Positions 35,954 to 45,841 of a DNA stretch of 62,402 nt are shown here, one piece after another. A model generated the notes under the pieces. The model ran no database searches and was not told the DNA's origin. It was given only the letters and a program-made list of their open reading frames with translations. Within the stretch, counting starts at the first letter, position 1. Each line of letters starts with the position of its first letter. Source of the stretch: Paenibacillus etheri (lineage in GTDB: Bacteria > Bacillota > Bacilli > Paenibacillales > Paenibacillaceae); NCBI RefSeq assembly GCF_001012825.1, contig NZ_LCZJ02000001.1:1-62402 (forward strand), written 5' to 3'. A program made the position numbers and the translations under genes.

Positions 35954-35982
35954 TTGCCTTGCTTTGCTCTTTACTGTATAAT
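35954..35982 (+). promoter_or_regulatory. Sigma-A promoter of yabR
   Basis: TTGCCT (35954-35959), 17 bases, TATAAT (35977-35982). RNA would start about 60 bases before the yabR ATG. Confidence 0.6.
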
Positions 35983-36050
35983 CAAATCACCGCAGACAGG
36001 ATGACCTTAATATTCGTCTGTATATTTTTAAGGGAGGATCATTTTATTCT

Positions 36051-36551
36051 ATGGCAATTGAAGTGGGCACCAAGTTAGAAGGCAAAGTGACAGGCATCAC
36101 GCATTTCGGAGCATTTGTGGATCTGTCAGGAGGTGTCACAGGTCTCGTTCACATCTCGGAAATCGCCGATAATTATGTCAAGGATGTTAACGATCATCTG
36201 AAGATTAGTGATGTAGTAACAGTCAAGGTGATCAACGTCGATAAGGACGGCAAGATCGGACTTTCCATTAAGCAGGCTGTTGACAAGCCAGCATCGGAAG
36301 TACGTCCGCCTAGAGCTCCAAGACCAGAACGTCCTAGCGGCGGAGACCGTTTCGGCGGTGGAGGCGGCAGTGGTGGAGGCGGCGGTGGATTCAATCGTGA
36401 ACGGGGTGGGCGTCCATTTAAGCCTGCAGCCGGTAAACCTTCATTCGAGGATAAAATGTCGCGATTCCTGAAAGACAGCGAAGAACGGATATCTTCGATT
36501 AAGAAGAACACAGAAGGAAAGCGTGGAGGCCGTGGAGCTAAACGCGTATAA
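36051..36551 (+). CDS. yabR: S1-domain RNA-binding protein (YabR)
   Basis: 166 residues. An S1 domain at about 1-75 (GTKLEGKVTGITHFGAFVDL, GLVHISEIADNYVKD) like those of PNPase and ribosomal protein S1. Then come a Pro/Arg-rich part and a glycine run near 100-112 (GGGGGSGGGGGG), an Arg-rich stretch, and a basic C-terminus. The disordered tail is longer than in B. subtilis YabR (about 128 residues) and may add RNA binding. ATG 36051 has GGGAGGA upstream. Confidence 0.92.
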   Translation: MAIEVGTKLEGKVTGITHFGAFVDLSGGVTGLVHISEIADNYVKDVNDHLKISDVVTVKVINVDKDGKIGLSIKQAVDKPASEVRPPRAPRPERPSGGDRFGGGGGSGGGGGGFNRERGGRPFKPAAGKPSFEDKMSRFLKDSEERISSIKKNTEGKRGGRGAKRV

Positions 36552-36575
36552 TCCAATAACCTGTACATCATAAAT

Positions 36576-36609
36576 AACCGCAGGGGCATTTCGCCCTTGC
36601 GGTTTTTTT
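36576..36609 (+). terminator. Terminator after yabR
   Basis: AACCGCAGGGGC pairs with GCCCTTGCGGTT (one G-U/mismatch), then TTTTTTT. Confidence 0.92.
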
Positions 36610-36776
36610 GTCATGTCATATAAAATTGCCGACAGCATCCATGCCATTCTCACATAACTCTAGGGCAATCGCTGACGAATGACCGCTGCGTCACCGCGTG
36701 AAACTGCGTTGTAAACAATCTTGAAACTAATCAACCTAACGCCCCGCAAGGGATAGGACAGCTTTTTTAAAGATCG

Positions 36777-36859
36777 TTGTCGCAGGCTTTTTTGTCGGAA
36801 ATTTCTTGTGAGTATCCCTCCATTTCTGACAAACTTTCTCAAATCACCGGCTATATAAT
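36777..36859 (+). promoter_or_regulatory. Spo0A-type promoter of spoIIE
   Basis: TATAAT at 36854-36859 is preceded by CTGACA at 36826-36831, 22 bases away instead of 17. Such wide spacing is typical of the Spo0A~P-activated sigma-A promoters of spoIIG and spoIIE in B. subtilis. Three Spo0A-box-like sequences lie here: TTGTCGCA (36777-36784), TTTGTCGGAA (36791-36800) and, reversed and over the -35, TTCTGACAAA (36824-36833). RNA would start about 30 bases before the spoIIE ATG. Confidence 0.7.
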
Positions 36860-36895
36860 GAGTACCATAAATTCTTAAACGGGTGGTGCAGGGGA

Positions 36896-39403
36896 ATGAG
36901 TAAAAGCAACGTGGTAAATTTGCCAGAGTGGACAAGAGTGGGAAGTGAAGACAAGAAGCAGAGACAAGCCTTACGTACACGTATTACAGCTTGGGGTCAG
37001 AAGCAGCGTTATGTTCAGCTAATAGCAGCGAAGAAATGGATGCTTTTGCTCAGTTTCATGGGGTTTCTGCTGGGTAGAGCCATGATTTTGGACGAACTAT
37101 CTCCTTTTGCTGTCGCGTACTTTGCCGTCATTGTGTTTATGCGTCGCGACTCTATTCTACCTGTAGCTGCAGCCATTATAGCCGGAAGTCTCTTTACTCC
37201 ATTCCCTGGAGCTTTGGTTACTACTGCTGAGCTGATTATTTTCTTTCTAGTTTATAAAGGGTTGGAAAGTTATGAGCGAATAGACTTGTCCTATGCACCA
37301 CTTATGGTGTTCGTGTCTTCGTTTATGGTTGGCTTGTTCCAGATCGTTATTGGACCTTCTCTTTCTTGGTATCCGCTGATGATGACAACACTAGATGCTC
37401 TACTAGGCTTTGTGCTTACACTGGTGTTCATTCAAGCGCTGCCTCTACTAACCTATAAGCAAAAGAGTAGAGCGCTCAGGAACGAAGAGATTCTGTGCCT
37501 TATTATCTTACTTGCCTCAGTAATGACGGGTCTTGTGGGTTGGACCCTAAATGGTTGGTCTTTGGAGCATATATTGTCACGTTATTTAATTCTACTCTTC
37601 GCCATGGCAGGAGGGGCTCCTCTTGGTGCTGCTGTTGGAGTGGTGACCGGATTGATTCTCAGTTTGGCGGATATTAGTGCCATCTATCAGATGAGCCTGC
37701 TTGCTTTTTCCGGAATGCTAGCGGGAATGATGCAGGGTGGCCGAAAAGGTGCAGTATCTATCGGGATGTTGCTAGGGTCCACGATCCTTTCCGTCTATTT
37801 TACGGGTCCGGGTGATATGATGGCCTCAACATGGGAGACATGCGTAGCGGTAGTGCTATTTCTTATAACGCCTAAGGCGATGATATCTGCCATTGCTAAA
37901 TATGTTCCGGGCACATCAGACCATAGCCGATCTCAACATGAATATGCGCGAAGGGTAAGGGATCTAACAGCAGAACGGGTAACGCAATTCTCACAGGTGT
38001 TCCAGCAGCTGTCGAGTAGTTTCGGGCAGATTCCACGTGCCGGAGAAGTAGGAAAGTCAGACCGTGAGATGGAGGATTTCATGAGTACAGTGACAGAAGG
38101 AGCCTGCGCAGGATGCATTCGGCGTTCCCACTGCTGGGATGCGAAATTCTATCAGACGTATAGATATATGACAGATATGATGACTACTGTTGAGGAATGC
38201 CCTGATATTACGGCAGCTCAGCTACCTCCGGAATGGAGCCGGATTTGTGGAAAAACCGGCGAAGTGCTTGAAGTCATGAAAGGGCAATATGATCTTTACC
38301 AACATGATATGCGATGGAAAAGACAAATATACGATAGTCGTCAATTTGTTGCCGAGCAGTTATCGGGCGTGTCACAGGTTATGGAGGACCTAGCGCGTGA
38401 AATAAAACGTGAGGGACAGGCCATGTATCGTCAGGAAGCTCAAATCCGTGAGACATTGGAGAAATTAGGGCTGTCTATCCATGGCATCGAAATCTTAAGT
38501 CTGGATCCTGGGCGTGTAGAAATAGAGGTGGTGCATGCCTATACTCGTGGTTTTGATGAATGCCGTAAAATGATTGCTCCGCTTCTTTCTGACATTCTAG
38601 ATGAGAATATTGCTGTCATGAGCGAGACGGCAGTCCATCCTCGGGAAGGATTGTCGATGGTTACCTTCGGTTCAGCCAAAGCCTTTGAGGTAAACACAGG
38701 GGTGGCCGTTGTTTCTAAAGGTGGAGATATGTTATCTGGAGACAGCTTTAGCACTGTAGAGCTTGGTAATGGGACCTTTGCGGTATCCATCAGCGATGGA
38801 ATGGGAAATGGTGAGCGGGCGAGGATGGAGAGCAGTGCTGCACTCGGTATGTTAGAAAAGCTACTGCAATCCGGTATGGATGAGAAGCTGGCTGTAAAGT
38901 CTGTGAACTCTATTCTCTTATTACGTTCTCCCGATGAGTTCTATGCTACCGTTGACATGGCTTTAATCGATCAGTATTCCGCACAGACCACCTTTATGAA
39001 GATTGCTTCCGCACCGAGTTTTATCCGGAGGGGCAGTGAGGTCATTCCAATAACCTCTAGCAATCTGCCTATAGGAATCATTAAAGATATTGATGTGGAT
39101 CTGATTAGCATGCAGCTTCGGGCGGGTGATATTTTGATTATGATGACCGATGGTATTTATGATGCGCCTGGATATGCCGTTAATAAGGAGATATGGATGA
39201 AACGGTTGATCCAAGAGCTTGAGGGGGATGATCCTCAAGATTTGGCGGATAGCCTGTTAGATAAGGTAATCCGTTATCAGGGCAATGAGATTCATGATGA
39301 TATGACGATTGTCGTCAGTCGTGTAGATCATTTCCATCCGGAATGGTCCAGCCTGCATATGCCTGGTGTCGGCCGAATGGAGCGTCCTCGTACGGTAAGT
39401 TAG
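36896..39403 (+). CDS. spoIIE: Stage II sporulation serine phosphatase SpoIIE
   Basis: 835 residues. SpoIIE dephosphorylates SpoIIAA and so switches on sigma-F in the forespore; it also binds FtsZ at the polar septum. About ten membrane segments fill residues 45-330, a regulatory region follows with a cysteine cluster near 400 (CAGCIRRSHCWD), and the PP2C phosphatase runs from about 600 to the end (GDSFSTVELGNGTFAVSISD, DGMGNGERA, MTDGIYDAPG). ATG 36896 has GGTGGTGCAGGGG upstream. It follows yabR with its own promoter. Confidence 0.97.
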   Translation: MSKSNVVNLPEWTRVGSEDKKQRQALRTRITAWGQKQRYVQLIAAKKWMLLLSFMGFLLGRAMILDELSPFAVAYFAVIVFMRRDSILPVAAAIIAGSLFTPFPGALVTTAELIIFFLVYKGLESYERIDLSYAPLMVFVSSFMVGLFQIVIGPSLSWYPLMMTTLDALLGFVLTLVFIQALPLLTYKQKSRALRNEEILCLIILLASVMTGLVGWTLNGWSLEHILSRYLILLFAMAGGAPLGAAVGVVTGLILSLADISAIYQMSLLAFSGMLAGMMQGGRKGAVSIGMLLGSTILSVYFTGPGDMMASTWETCVAVVLFLITPKAMISAIAKYVPGTSDHSRSQHEYARRVRDLTAERVTQFSQVFQQLSSSFGQIPRAGEVGKSDREMEDFMSTVTEGACAGCIRRSHCWDAKFYQTYRYMTDMMTTVEECPDITAAQLPPEWSRICGKTGEVLEVMKGQYDLYQHDMRWKRQIYDSRQFVAEQLSGVSQVMEDLAREIKREGQAMYRQEAQIRETLEKLGLSIHGIEILSLDPGRVEIEVVHAYTRGFDECRKMIAPLLSDILDENIAVMSETAVHPREGLSMVTFGSAKAFEVNTGVAVVSKGGDMLSGDSFSTVELGNGTFAVSISDGMGNGERARMESSAALGMLEKLLQSGMDEKLAVKSVNSILLLRSPDEFYATVDMALIDQYSAQTTFMKIASAPSFIRRGSEVIPITSSNLPIGIIKDIDVDLISMQLRAGDILIMMTDGIYDAPGYAVNKEIWMKRLIQELEGDDPQDLADSLLDKVIRYQGNEIHDDMTIVVSRVDHFHPEWSSLHMPGVGRMERPRTVS

Positions 39404-39598
39404 ATGGTGGGCACGCGCGAAGCGTCGTGATGTTTGTAAATGTTTGTAGCACGTACGAAGTATCGTGTTGCCAGCAAGCTATCGAGGCGAGTCTATTAAG
39501 TAACTCGCCCCCTATTACTCCCGTTTCAACTGGTCGGCTGACTTGGGACGGAATCTTTAGATCTAAACTGTTTACAGAAAGTGAAAGGACGGAACGGA

Positions 39599-39715
39599 GA
39601 GAATGTTGGAGCTGTAGAAGCGGAGCGTTCGCCTTTATTCTTTGATTTCAACCGCAGAGGACGGTTTTAATAGAGAAATCAAAGAATAACAGCGATCGAA
39701 AGCCCAACAATTCTC
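39599..39715 (+). repeat. Large imperfect inverted repeat after spoIIE
   Basis: A 15-base perfect arm TTATTCTTTGATTTC (39635-39649) faces GAAATCAAAGAATAA (39675-39689), with an inner hairpin AACCG / CGGTT. The pairing resumes outward: GAGAATGTTGG (39599-39609) with CCAACAATTCTC (39704-39715), and partial matches between. The whole could fold into one long hairpin of about 117 bases. No reading frame or T-run fits it. The remaining bases of the 39404-39845 gap show nothing I recognise. Confidence 0.7.
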
Positions 39716-39845
39716 GCAGTTCCCCTATTCACTATCCCCCAGACAGTTCAGATCATAGATTCCTCCCACCGAAATACGACGTTTGAAATCTCTTAATCTG
39801 GATATGCTAGAAACAGAGGTTCCAAACAAGGGGGAGTGGAGAGTT

Positions 39846-40589
39846 ATGAAGCAGATTTTGCTCATTACTGACGGTTGTTCAAATGTAGGGGAAAGTCCGG
39901 TGATGGCAGCGGCGCATGCGCTGCAGGAGGGAATCACCGTAAATGTAGTCGGTGTGGTTGATTATGGAACGATTGGGGAGCTTGGGAGTAGGGAAATAGC
40001 TGACATCGCTAAGGCCGGTGGGGGTCTTAGCCGTATAGTTGGAACACCGCAGCTGGCGCAGACGATCCAGATGATGACACGAAAGACCGTGGTTCAGACA
40101 ATCCAGCAAGCGGTTAATAAAGAAGTAAAAAAGATACTGGGTGAAGGGTCGCTTGAACAGCTACCACCTGTTCAGCGCTCGCAGGTCGTTACAGTTGTAG
40201 ATGAACTAACAGAAACATCGCCGCTACGCATTGCGCTCCTTATCGATGCCAGTGCTAGTATGAAGCCTAAACTGGGTGCTGTGGAAGATGCGATTCGCGA
40301 TTTGGCGCTCAGTTTGGAAGCTAGAGAAGGAAAGAGTGAGATTGCCGTGTTTCATTTTCCTGGAAATAACAGCAGTGAGGATGCTAGGCTTGATTTAGAT
40401 TGGACCAAGGATATGTCAGGTATTCGTACGCTATTCTCCAAATTACACATGAGAGGCGCAACACCGACAGGTCCAGCTATTTTCAAGGTGCTTGAACATT
40501 ATCGTTATGATACACTGGATGAACATCGTGGACGCCGAGTGGATGACCACGACGAAAGAGAAGGGATGATTGGTGGGTATGTCGTCTAA
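39846..40589 (+). CDS. yabS: VWA-domain protein YabS
   Basis: 247 residues. A von Willebrand A-type protein of unknown role, found beside the kinase YabT in spore formers. MKQILLITDGCSNVGESPVM opens it; LLIDASASMKPKLGAVEDAI near 136-155 carries a MIDAS-like DxSxS metal motif, and TPTGPAIFKVLEHYR follows. ATG 39846 is chosen for GGGGGAGTGGAG just upstream; a TTG 63 bases earlier adds unconserved residues. Its end overlaps the yabT start by about 11 bases. Confidence 0.88.
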   Translation: MKQILLITDGCSNVGESPVMAAAHALQEGITVNVVGVVDYGTIGELGSREIADIAKAGGGLSRIVGTPQLAQTIQMMTRKTVVQTIQQAVNKEVKKILGEGSLEQLPPVQRSQVVTVVDELTETSPLRIALLIDASASMKPKLGAVEDAIRDLALSLEAREGKSEIAVFHFPGNNSSEDARLDLDWTKDMSGIRTLFSKLHMRGATPTGPAIFKVLEHYRYDTLDEHRGRRVDDHDEREGMIGGYVV

Positions 40590-41517
40590 TCCGTCCTATC
40601 CTACTGGCACCTTAATTACCGGCAAATGGCGTGGAAACCGTTATGTCGTGGAGCGGATGCTGGGAAGGGGCGCGAACGGAACCGTATATCTTGTGCAAAG
40701 AGAAGGCAGACGGGAATGGTACGCGCTTAAAATCGGATACGATACACTTGAGCTGCAATCGGAGATCAATGTACTGACGTCGCTGCAATCGCGTCGAAAG
40801 CGCAATGAACACCGTGCTCGGCGTGAATCACCATTATCTTCTTATTTTTTGGAATCGGATGATTTTGCGAATGGAAATAACGTACCCTTTTATGTCATGC
40901 GGTATGTTGAAGGCAAGCCTTTGCATCATTTTCTATCGAAGAATGGACCGGAATGGTTAGGCTTGGTGGGGCTTGGCTTACTCGATAAGCTACGCACATT
41001 GCATGAATGCGGTTTTGTGTTTGGAGATTTAAAGCCGGAGAATGTAATGGTGTCCAATTACGGTGAAGTGGAGCTGATCGATTTTGGAGGCGCAAGCCCT
41101 AAAGGCCGCAGTGTGAAGCAATTTACCGAATGGCATGACCGTGGCTTTTGGAATGCAGGCAGCCGCACGAGTGATGAGGGTTATGATCTATTCGCATTTG
41201 CTGTGCTGTGCCTCCGCCTTTTGAATGAAGAGGGGCTCAAGAAAGCCGCGCTGCAGTTGCCGCAGACAAGAAGTGTAGACGAACTGTTTAAGCTGGCTAG
41301 AAATCTACCCGACAAGAAACTATCCTCTTGGATTTGTTTGGCGTTAAAAGGAGGTTTCTCCGGTTCCGCAGATGCTACAGAGGTCTGGCGCAACCATATT
41401 TACAATTCGCGTAGAAAGCGACCTGATAGTATGGACACCCCACGCTGGCTCAAAAATGCTTTTGCATTATCCTTATTCGTGCTGGCCTTTACGATTTATT
41501 GGGTATTTCGGTTTTGA
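40579..41517 (+). CDS. yabT: Serine/threonine protein kinase YabT
   Basis: 312 residues. In B. subtilis YabT is a DNA-activated Hanks-type kinase on the forespore septum that phosphorylates RecA. The kinase domain shows the GRGANGTVY loop, catalytic lysine in YALKIG, FGDLKPENVM (the usual HRD reads FGD) and DFGG. One C-terminal membrane segment (about 289-307) anchors it, with no extracellular domain. The start is uncertain: ATG 40579, GTG 40573 (best spaced to AGAAGGG) or TTG 40570. It overlaps yabS, implying coupling. Confidence 0.92.
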   Translation: MSSNPSYPTGTLITGKWRGNRYVVERMLGRGANGTVYLVQREGRREWYALKIGYDTLELQSEINVLTSLQSRRKRNEHRARRESPLSSYFLESDDFANGNNVPFYVMRYVEGKPLHHFLSKNGPEWLGLVGLGLLDKLRTLHECGFVFGDLKPENVMVSNYGEVELIDFGGASPKGRSVKQFTEWHDRGFWNAGSRTSDEGYDLFAFAVLCLRLLNEEGLKKAALQLPQTRSVDELFKLARNLPDKKLSSWICLALKGGFSGSADATEVWRNHIYNSRRKRPDSMDTPRWLKNAFALSLFVLAFTIYWVFRF

Positions 41518-41552
41518 ACTTATACATATAGTTGAGAGAAGGGGGGCCGCAT

Positions 41553-42995
41553 ATGGAGCAAATGAATGGACTGGTGGAGTCAGTATTGGAGTCAGCAGCC
41601 GAGCATGAGCTGTGGGCACCCCATGACACCATTGTAGTCGCAGTTTCCGGCGGCCCGGATTCTGTGGCTCTTTTGCATGTTTTGCATGAAATATCTTTAA
41701 ACGTTATGCCGCTTACCTTAATATGTGCTCATGTGAATCACGGATTTAGACCGGAGTCGAAGGAAGAGGCAGAGCTAGTACGCGGTATGGCTGAACAAAT
41801 GGGACTTCCCTTTGAGTTAGCCGAATTTGATATTCCCTCTTTGGTCAAAGCGAGTGGGCTTGGTCCTGAGGGGACAGCACGCGAGAAGCGATATGAATTT
41901 CTGATTGATACCGCACACCGGTATGGGGCGCGCTCCGTTGCTCTGGCTCATCATGCGGATGATCAGGCAGAAACGGTGATTATGCGTCTATTGCGAGGAA
42001 GCGGTTTAGCGGGACTGTCAGGTATCAAGTGGAAAAGAACAGAAAAAAAGGTGGAACTCATTCGTCCATTCCTACGTATTAACAAAACGGCTCTTCTTGG
42101 GTTATGTCAGAATGAAGGCTTCACCTACGCCGAGGATGCCACTAATCTGCTGACGAAATACAAACGGAATGCTATTCGATTGGAAGTTCTCCCTTTTCTG
42201 GAAAGGTATAATGGCAAAGTGAGGCAGTCACTTGTACAGCTTGCGGAAATTGCGGGAGCTGAGGATGAATATATGGAGGCATCTGCGGTAAAATGCTTTG
42301 AGGAGCTGGTTTCGGAAGGGGAAGGGAAATATACCTTTAACAGAGCTTCATTTGCGGCCATACCCTCCGCTTTACAACGGCGTTTGATTAAACTAATATT
42401 AAATTATCTGTCGGCGGATCTATCTGCCCTTGATTTCTCCAAGATTGAATCTGTACGTCGGGGAACGCTGCAGAGCTATCCCACCACCTGGAGTTTGGAT
42501 TTAGGTGGAGGTCTGACTTGTGTGCGGCAATATGATATCATCTTGTTCTCGTCCAAGCCCGCGCAGCAACAGGCAAGCTATACATATCGTCTGTTTTTAC
42601 CGGACTCCGAGCTTAAGCTGGAGGAAATAGGTAAGGTGATGTTGATGGCGGTGCTGGAGAGAGAAAACTTTTTTGTACAGGGGGAGGATTATGGGAAGAT
42701 GTCGGCTTGGTTTGACCGTGATGAACTGGTCTTTCCATTAACGATTCGTTCCCGATTGCCTGGAGATACCATAAGAGTCATGGGATTAAACGGAAGCAAA
42801 AAGGTAAAAGATATTTATATTGATGATAAAATACCTGCTGCTGAACGCTCAATGATTCCCCTCGTTTGTGATGGTTTGGGCAATATCGTCTGGATTCCGG
42901 GCGTAAGACGCTCGATGCATGCCGCAGTAGGGCGGCACACGACCTCGGTACTTCTATTGTCTCTAGCAGAGCTGGATGACCATGAAGAAACGTAA
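41553..42995 (+). CDS. tilS: tRNA(Ile)-lysidine synthetase
   Basis: 480 residues. It converts C34 of the CAU tRNA-Ile to lysidine so that it reads AUA. The N-type ATPase PP-loop VAVSGGPDSVALLHVL is at about 29-44; ALAHHADDQAETVIMRLLRG near 136-155 is a second family motif, and the C-terminal domain contains SRLPGDTIRVMG near 404. ATG 41553 has AAGGGGGG six bases before it. In B. subtilis tilS and hpt are likewise adjacent. Confidence 0.95.
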   Translation: MEQMNGLVESVLESAAEHELWAPHDTIVVAVSGGPDSVALLHVLHEISLNVMPLTLICAHVNHGFRPESKEEAELVRGMAEQMGLPFELAEFDIPSLVKASGLGPEGTAREKRYEFLIDTAHRYGARSVALAHHADDQAETVIMRLLRGSGLAGLSGIKWKRTEKKVELIRPFLRINKTALLGLCQNEGFTYAEDATNLLTKYKRNAIRLEVLPFLERYNGKVRQSLVQLAEIAGAEDEYMEASAVKCFEELVSEGEGKYTFNRASFAAIPSALQRRLIKLILNYLSADLSALDFSKIESVRRGTLQSYPTTWSLDLGGGLTCVRQYDIILFSSKPAQQQASYTYRLFLPDSELKLEEIGKVMLMAVLERENFFVQGEDYGKMSAWFDRDELVFPLTIRSRLPGDTIRVMGLNGSKKVKDIYIDDKIPAAERSMIPLVCDGLGNIVWIPGVRRSMHAAVGRHTTSVLLLSLAELDDHEET

Positions 42996-43041
42996 TGGTC
43001 GAAGTAAGTCTTTCATAGTATAACTTAGGAGGTTTCGCAAG

Positions 43042-43581
43042 TTGCAAAATGATATTCAAGAAGTCTTGATCACCGAAGAGGAACTTCAGCAGAAAATTAA
43101 GGAACTCGGTCGAACACTGAGCGAAGAATACGCAGGACGTACCCCTTTGGTCATTTGTGTACTAAAAGGCGCGTTTATATTTATGGCAGATCTGGTTAAA
43201 GCCATTACAGTACCTGTTGAGATGGATTTCATGGCAGTGTCCAGCTATGGAGCATCCACCAAGTCTTCCGGTGTTGTCAAAATTATTAAGGATTTGGATG
43301 TATCGGTAGAAGGCCGCGATATCTTGATCGTTGAAGATATTATTGACAGTGGCCTTACGCTCAGCTATTTGATTGAGCTGCTCCGCAACCGCAATGCTGC
43401 TTCTATCAATGTGGTTACCTTGTTTGATAAGCCATCAGGTCGTACGGTTAATCTGGAAGCCAGATATACAGGCTTCGTGTTGCCAGACGAATTTGTAGTA
43501 GGCTACGGATTGGATTATGCCGAGCGGTATCGGAACCTCCCATATGTTGGAGTACTGAAGCCTGAGATTTATTCCAATTGA
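43042..43581 (+). CDS. hpt: Hypoxanthine-guanine phosphoribosyltransferase
   Basis: 179 residues. It makes IMP and GMP from free bases and PRPP. The PRPP loop [19 protein letters not shown] at about 95-113 and [13 protein letters not shown] near 36 are diagnostic. The start is TTG 43042 with TAGGAGG nine bases upstream. In B. subtilis HprT and TilS together control ftsH expression; the same gene order tilS-hpt-ftsH is kept here. Confidence 0.96.
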   Translation: MQNDIQEVLITEEELQQKIKELGRTLSEEYAGRTPLVICVLKGAFIFMADLVKAITVPVEMDFMAVSSYGASTKSSGVVKIIKDLDVSVEGRDILIVEDIIDSGLTLSYLIELLRNRNAASINVVTLFDKPSGRTVNLEARYTGFVLPDEFVVGYGLDYAERYRNLPYVGVLKPEIYSN

Positions 43582-43631
43582 ACTATTGATTGCCTTGATC
43601 ATACGGATCGGGCACCCTTGGCTTCCTTTAT

Positions 43632-43661
43632 TTGAGGTGTCCCAAGAGGCTATGGTACAAT
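43632..43661 (+). promoter_or_regulatory. Sigma-A promoter of ftsH
   Basis: TTGAGG (43632-43637), 18 bases, TACAAT (43656-43661), with an extended TGG before the -10. RNA would start about 23 bases before the ftsH ATG. Confidence 0.55.
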
Positions 43662-43690
43662 AACTTGAGTGTTGCGAGAGGAGGTAGGGG

Positions 43691-45745
43691 ATGAATCGGT
43701 TCATCCGGAATTCTGGTTTTTATTTGATTTTATTTTTAGTCGTGGTGGGTATTGTCCAGTTTGTGAGCAATGGAAATGAAGCCGCCGATTTCCCTAGATA
43801 CGACGAGTTACGGCAGGAGATCAAGAGCAACAATGTGAAGGATTTGACGGTTCAGTTTGAGGGTAATGCCTTTTTAGTTACAGGCGAATATAGAGAGTTG
43901 CCTGCCGATACTAAATCGAAAAGCTTCTCCACATATATTCCTCCTACAGATGCTGCTATTGATGAACTGATTGAAGCCAGTGATGTTAACGGGATTCAAT
44001 TAACTCAGAAGAAAATGGAAGGTACCAGCATTTGGCTGACATTCCTTTCTTCCATTATCCCGCTAGTCATTATGTTCATCTTGTTCTTCTTCCTGTTTAA
44101 CCAGGCGCAAGGTGGCGGCGGTAAAGTCATGAATTTCGGCAAGAGCAAGGCTCGGTTATATAATGAAGAGAAGAAGAAAATCAGCTTTGAGGATGTTGCA
44201 GGGGCAGACGAAGAGAAGCAAGAGCTTGTCGAAGTCGTTGAGTTCCTGAAAGATCCGCGCAAATTTGCAGCTGTCGGTGCACGTATCCCTAAAGGCGTAC
44301 TGCTTGTAGGTCCTCCGGGAACAGGTAAAACATTGCTTGCACGTGCAGTAGCAGGTGAAGCCGGCGTTCCTTTCTTCAGTATTTCCGGTTCTGATTTTGT
44401 GGAAATGTTCGTGGGTGTCGGTGCTTCTCGGGTACGTGATTTGTTCGAGAACGCCAAGAAGAACGCGCCATGTATTATCTTCATTGATGAAATTGATGCT
44501 GTGGGTCGTCAACGCGGCGCCGGACTCGGCGGCGGACATGACGAACGCGAACAGACACTTAACCAATTGCTGGTTGAGATGGATGGATTCGGTGGTAACG
44601 AAGGCATTATTATTGTTGCGGCAACTAACCGCGCTGATATACTTGATCCTGCATTACTTCGTCCAGGACGTTTTGACCGTCAAATTACGGTTGACCGCCC
44701 TGACGTAAAAGGTCGTGAAGCTGTACTTAAGGTTCACGCTCGTAACAAGCCGCTTACGAAAGATGTAAGACTGGATGTTGTCGCTAAACGTACTACCGGA
44801 TTCACGGGTGCTGATCTAGAGAATCTGCTAAATGAGGCAGCGTTGTTAGCTGCACGTCGTAACCGCAAGGATATTTCCATGATTGAAGTGGATGAAGCCA
44901 TTGACCGTGTTATCGTAGGTACTGAGAAACGTAGTCGTGTTATCAGTGACCGTGAGAAACGCATTGTAGCTTACCATGAAGCAGGTCATACTATAGCTGG
45001 TTATTTCCTTGAGCATGCCGATATGGTGCATAAAGTTACAATTATCCCACGCGGACGTGCCGGCGGATATGTTATTATGCTTCCGAAGGAAGATCGGATG
45101 ATCGTTACCAAGCAGGAGCTTTTGGATAAGGTTACTGGATTACTTGGTGGACGTGTTGCCGAAGAATTGTTTATTGGTGAGATCGGTACGGGCGCATACA
45201 GTGACTTCCAACAGGCTACGCGCATCGTGCGTGCCATGATTATGGAGTACGGTATGAGCGATAAGCTTGGACCTATGCAGTTCGGCTCTTCTCAAGGCCA
45301 AGTATTCTTGGGTCGTGATATTGGGCATGAGCAGAATTATAGTGATTCCATTGCTTATGAGATTGATCAAGAAATGCAGAACTTTATTACTTCGAGCTAC
45401 GAACGTTGTAAAGAGCTGTTGCTCAAATACTCTAAAGAAATGCACCTGATTGCTAATACGCTACTTGAGAAGGAAACACTTGAGCTTGATCAGATTAAAG
45501 AGCTGATTGAACAAGGATTCCTTTCCGAAGATGGTAAGGCTGAGGGTGGCGAAGGCGTTGCGATTGAAGTTGGTGAACCTGTCATTGATAATATCGGTGA
45601 TGTGCGTGTCCGCATTCAAGGCAAAACTGAAGATACTGATTCTACGCCTCCGAACTTATCTAAGGAAATTCCGAACAAACCTGAATCTGATGGTAATGAC
45701 GGATCCGATGATGACAATAAAGGCGGCGGAACTAGCCTTACCTAG
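43691..45745 (+). CDS. ftsH: ATP-dependent membrane metalloprotease FtsH
   Basis: 684 residues. A hexameric membrane protease that removes damaged membrane proteins and regulators. Two membrane segments (about 8-24 and 117-137) flank an outer domain. The AAA+ module has Walker A GPPGTGKT near 207 and [13 protein letters not shown]; the zinc site HEAGH is near 429. The last 50 residues are acidic, Gly/Asp/Asn-rich and variable. ATG 43691 follows GGAGG. A terminator follows. Confidence 0.97.
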   Translation: MNRFIRNSGFYLILFLVVVGIVQFVSNGNEAADFPRYDELRQEIKSNNVKDLTVQFEGNAFLVTGEYRELPADTKSKSFSTYIPPTDAAIDELIEASDVNGIQLTQKKMEGTSIWLTFLSSIIPLVIMFILFFFLFNQAQGGGGKVMNFGKSKARLYNEEKKKISFEDVAGADEEKQELVEVVEFLKDPRKFAAVGARIPKGVLLVGPPGTGKTLLARAVAGEAGVPFFSISGSDFVEMFVGVGASRVRDLFENAKKNAPCIIFIDEIDAVGRQRGAGLGGGHDEREQTLNQLLVEMDGFGGNEGIIIVAATNRADILDPALLRPGRFDRQITVDRPDVKGREAVLKVHARNKPLTKDVRLDVVAKRTTGFTGADLENLLNEAALLAARRNRKDISMIEVDEAIDRVIVGTEKRSRVISDREKRIVAYHEAGHTIAGYFLEHADMVHKVTIIPRGRAGGYVIMLPKEDRMIVTKQELLDKVTGLLGGRVAEELFIGEIGTGAYSDFQQATRIVRAMIMEYGMSDKLGPMQFGSSQGQVFLGRDIGHEQNYSDSIAYEIDQEMQNFITSSYERCKELLLKYSKEMHLIANTLLEKETLELDQIKELIEQGFLSEDGKAEGGEGVAIEVGEPVIDNIGDVRVRIQGKTEDTDSTPPNLSKEIPNKPESDGNDGSDDDNKGGGTSLT

Positions 45746-45774
45746 GCAGGCTTACTATTCATAAGATGTAAATT

Positions 45775-45812
45775 TATCCGGAGAGCGTAATTGTTCTCCG
45801 GATTTTTTATTT
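45775..45812 (+). terminator. Terminator after ftsH
   Basis: ATCCGGAGAG pairs with CTCCGGAT around a 10-12-base loop, then TTTTTT. Confidence 0.9.
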
Positions 45813-45841
45813 TAATTTTTAGGTAATTTCATGCCTGGAAG

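Noticed and set aside
36610-36780. tRNA genes between yabR and spoIIE
   Set aside because: I looked for GGTTCGAATCC-type T-arms and acceptor stems here and elsewhere and found none.
44005-44484. - strand frame of 159 codons opposite ftsH
   Set aside because: It lies wholly inside the conserved ftsH AAA+ region; serine/threonine/proline-rich composition is typical of a shadow frame.
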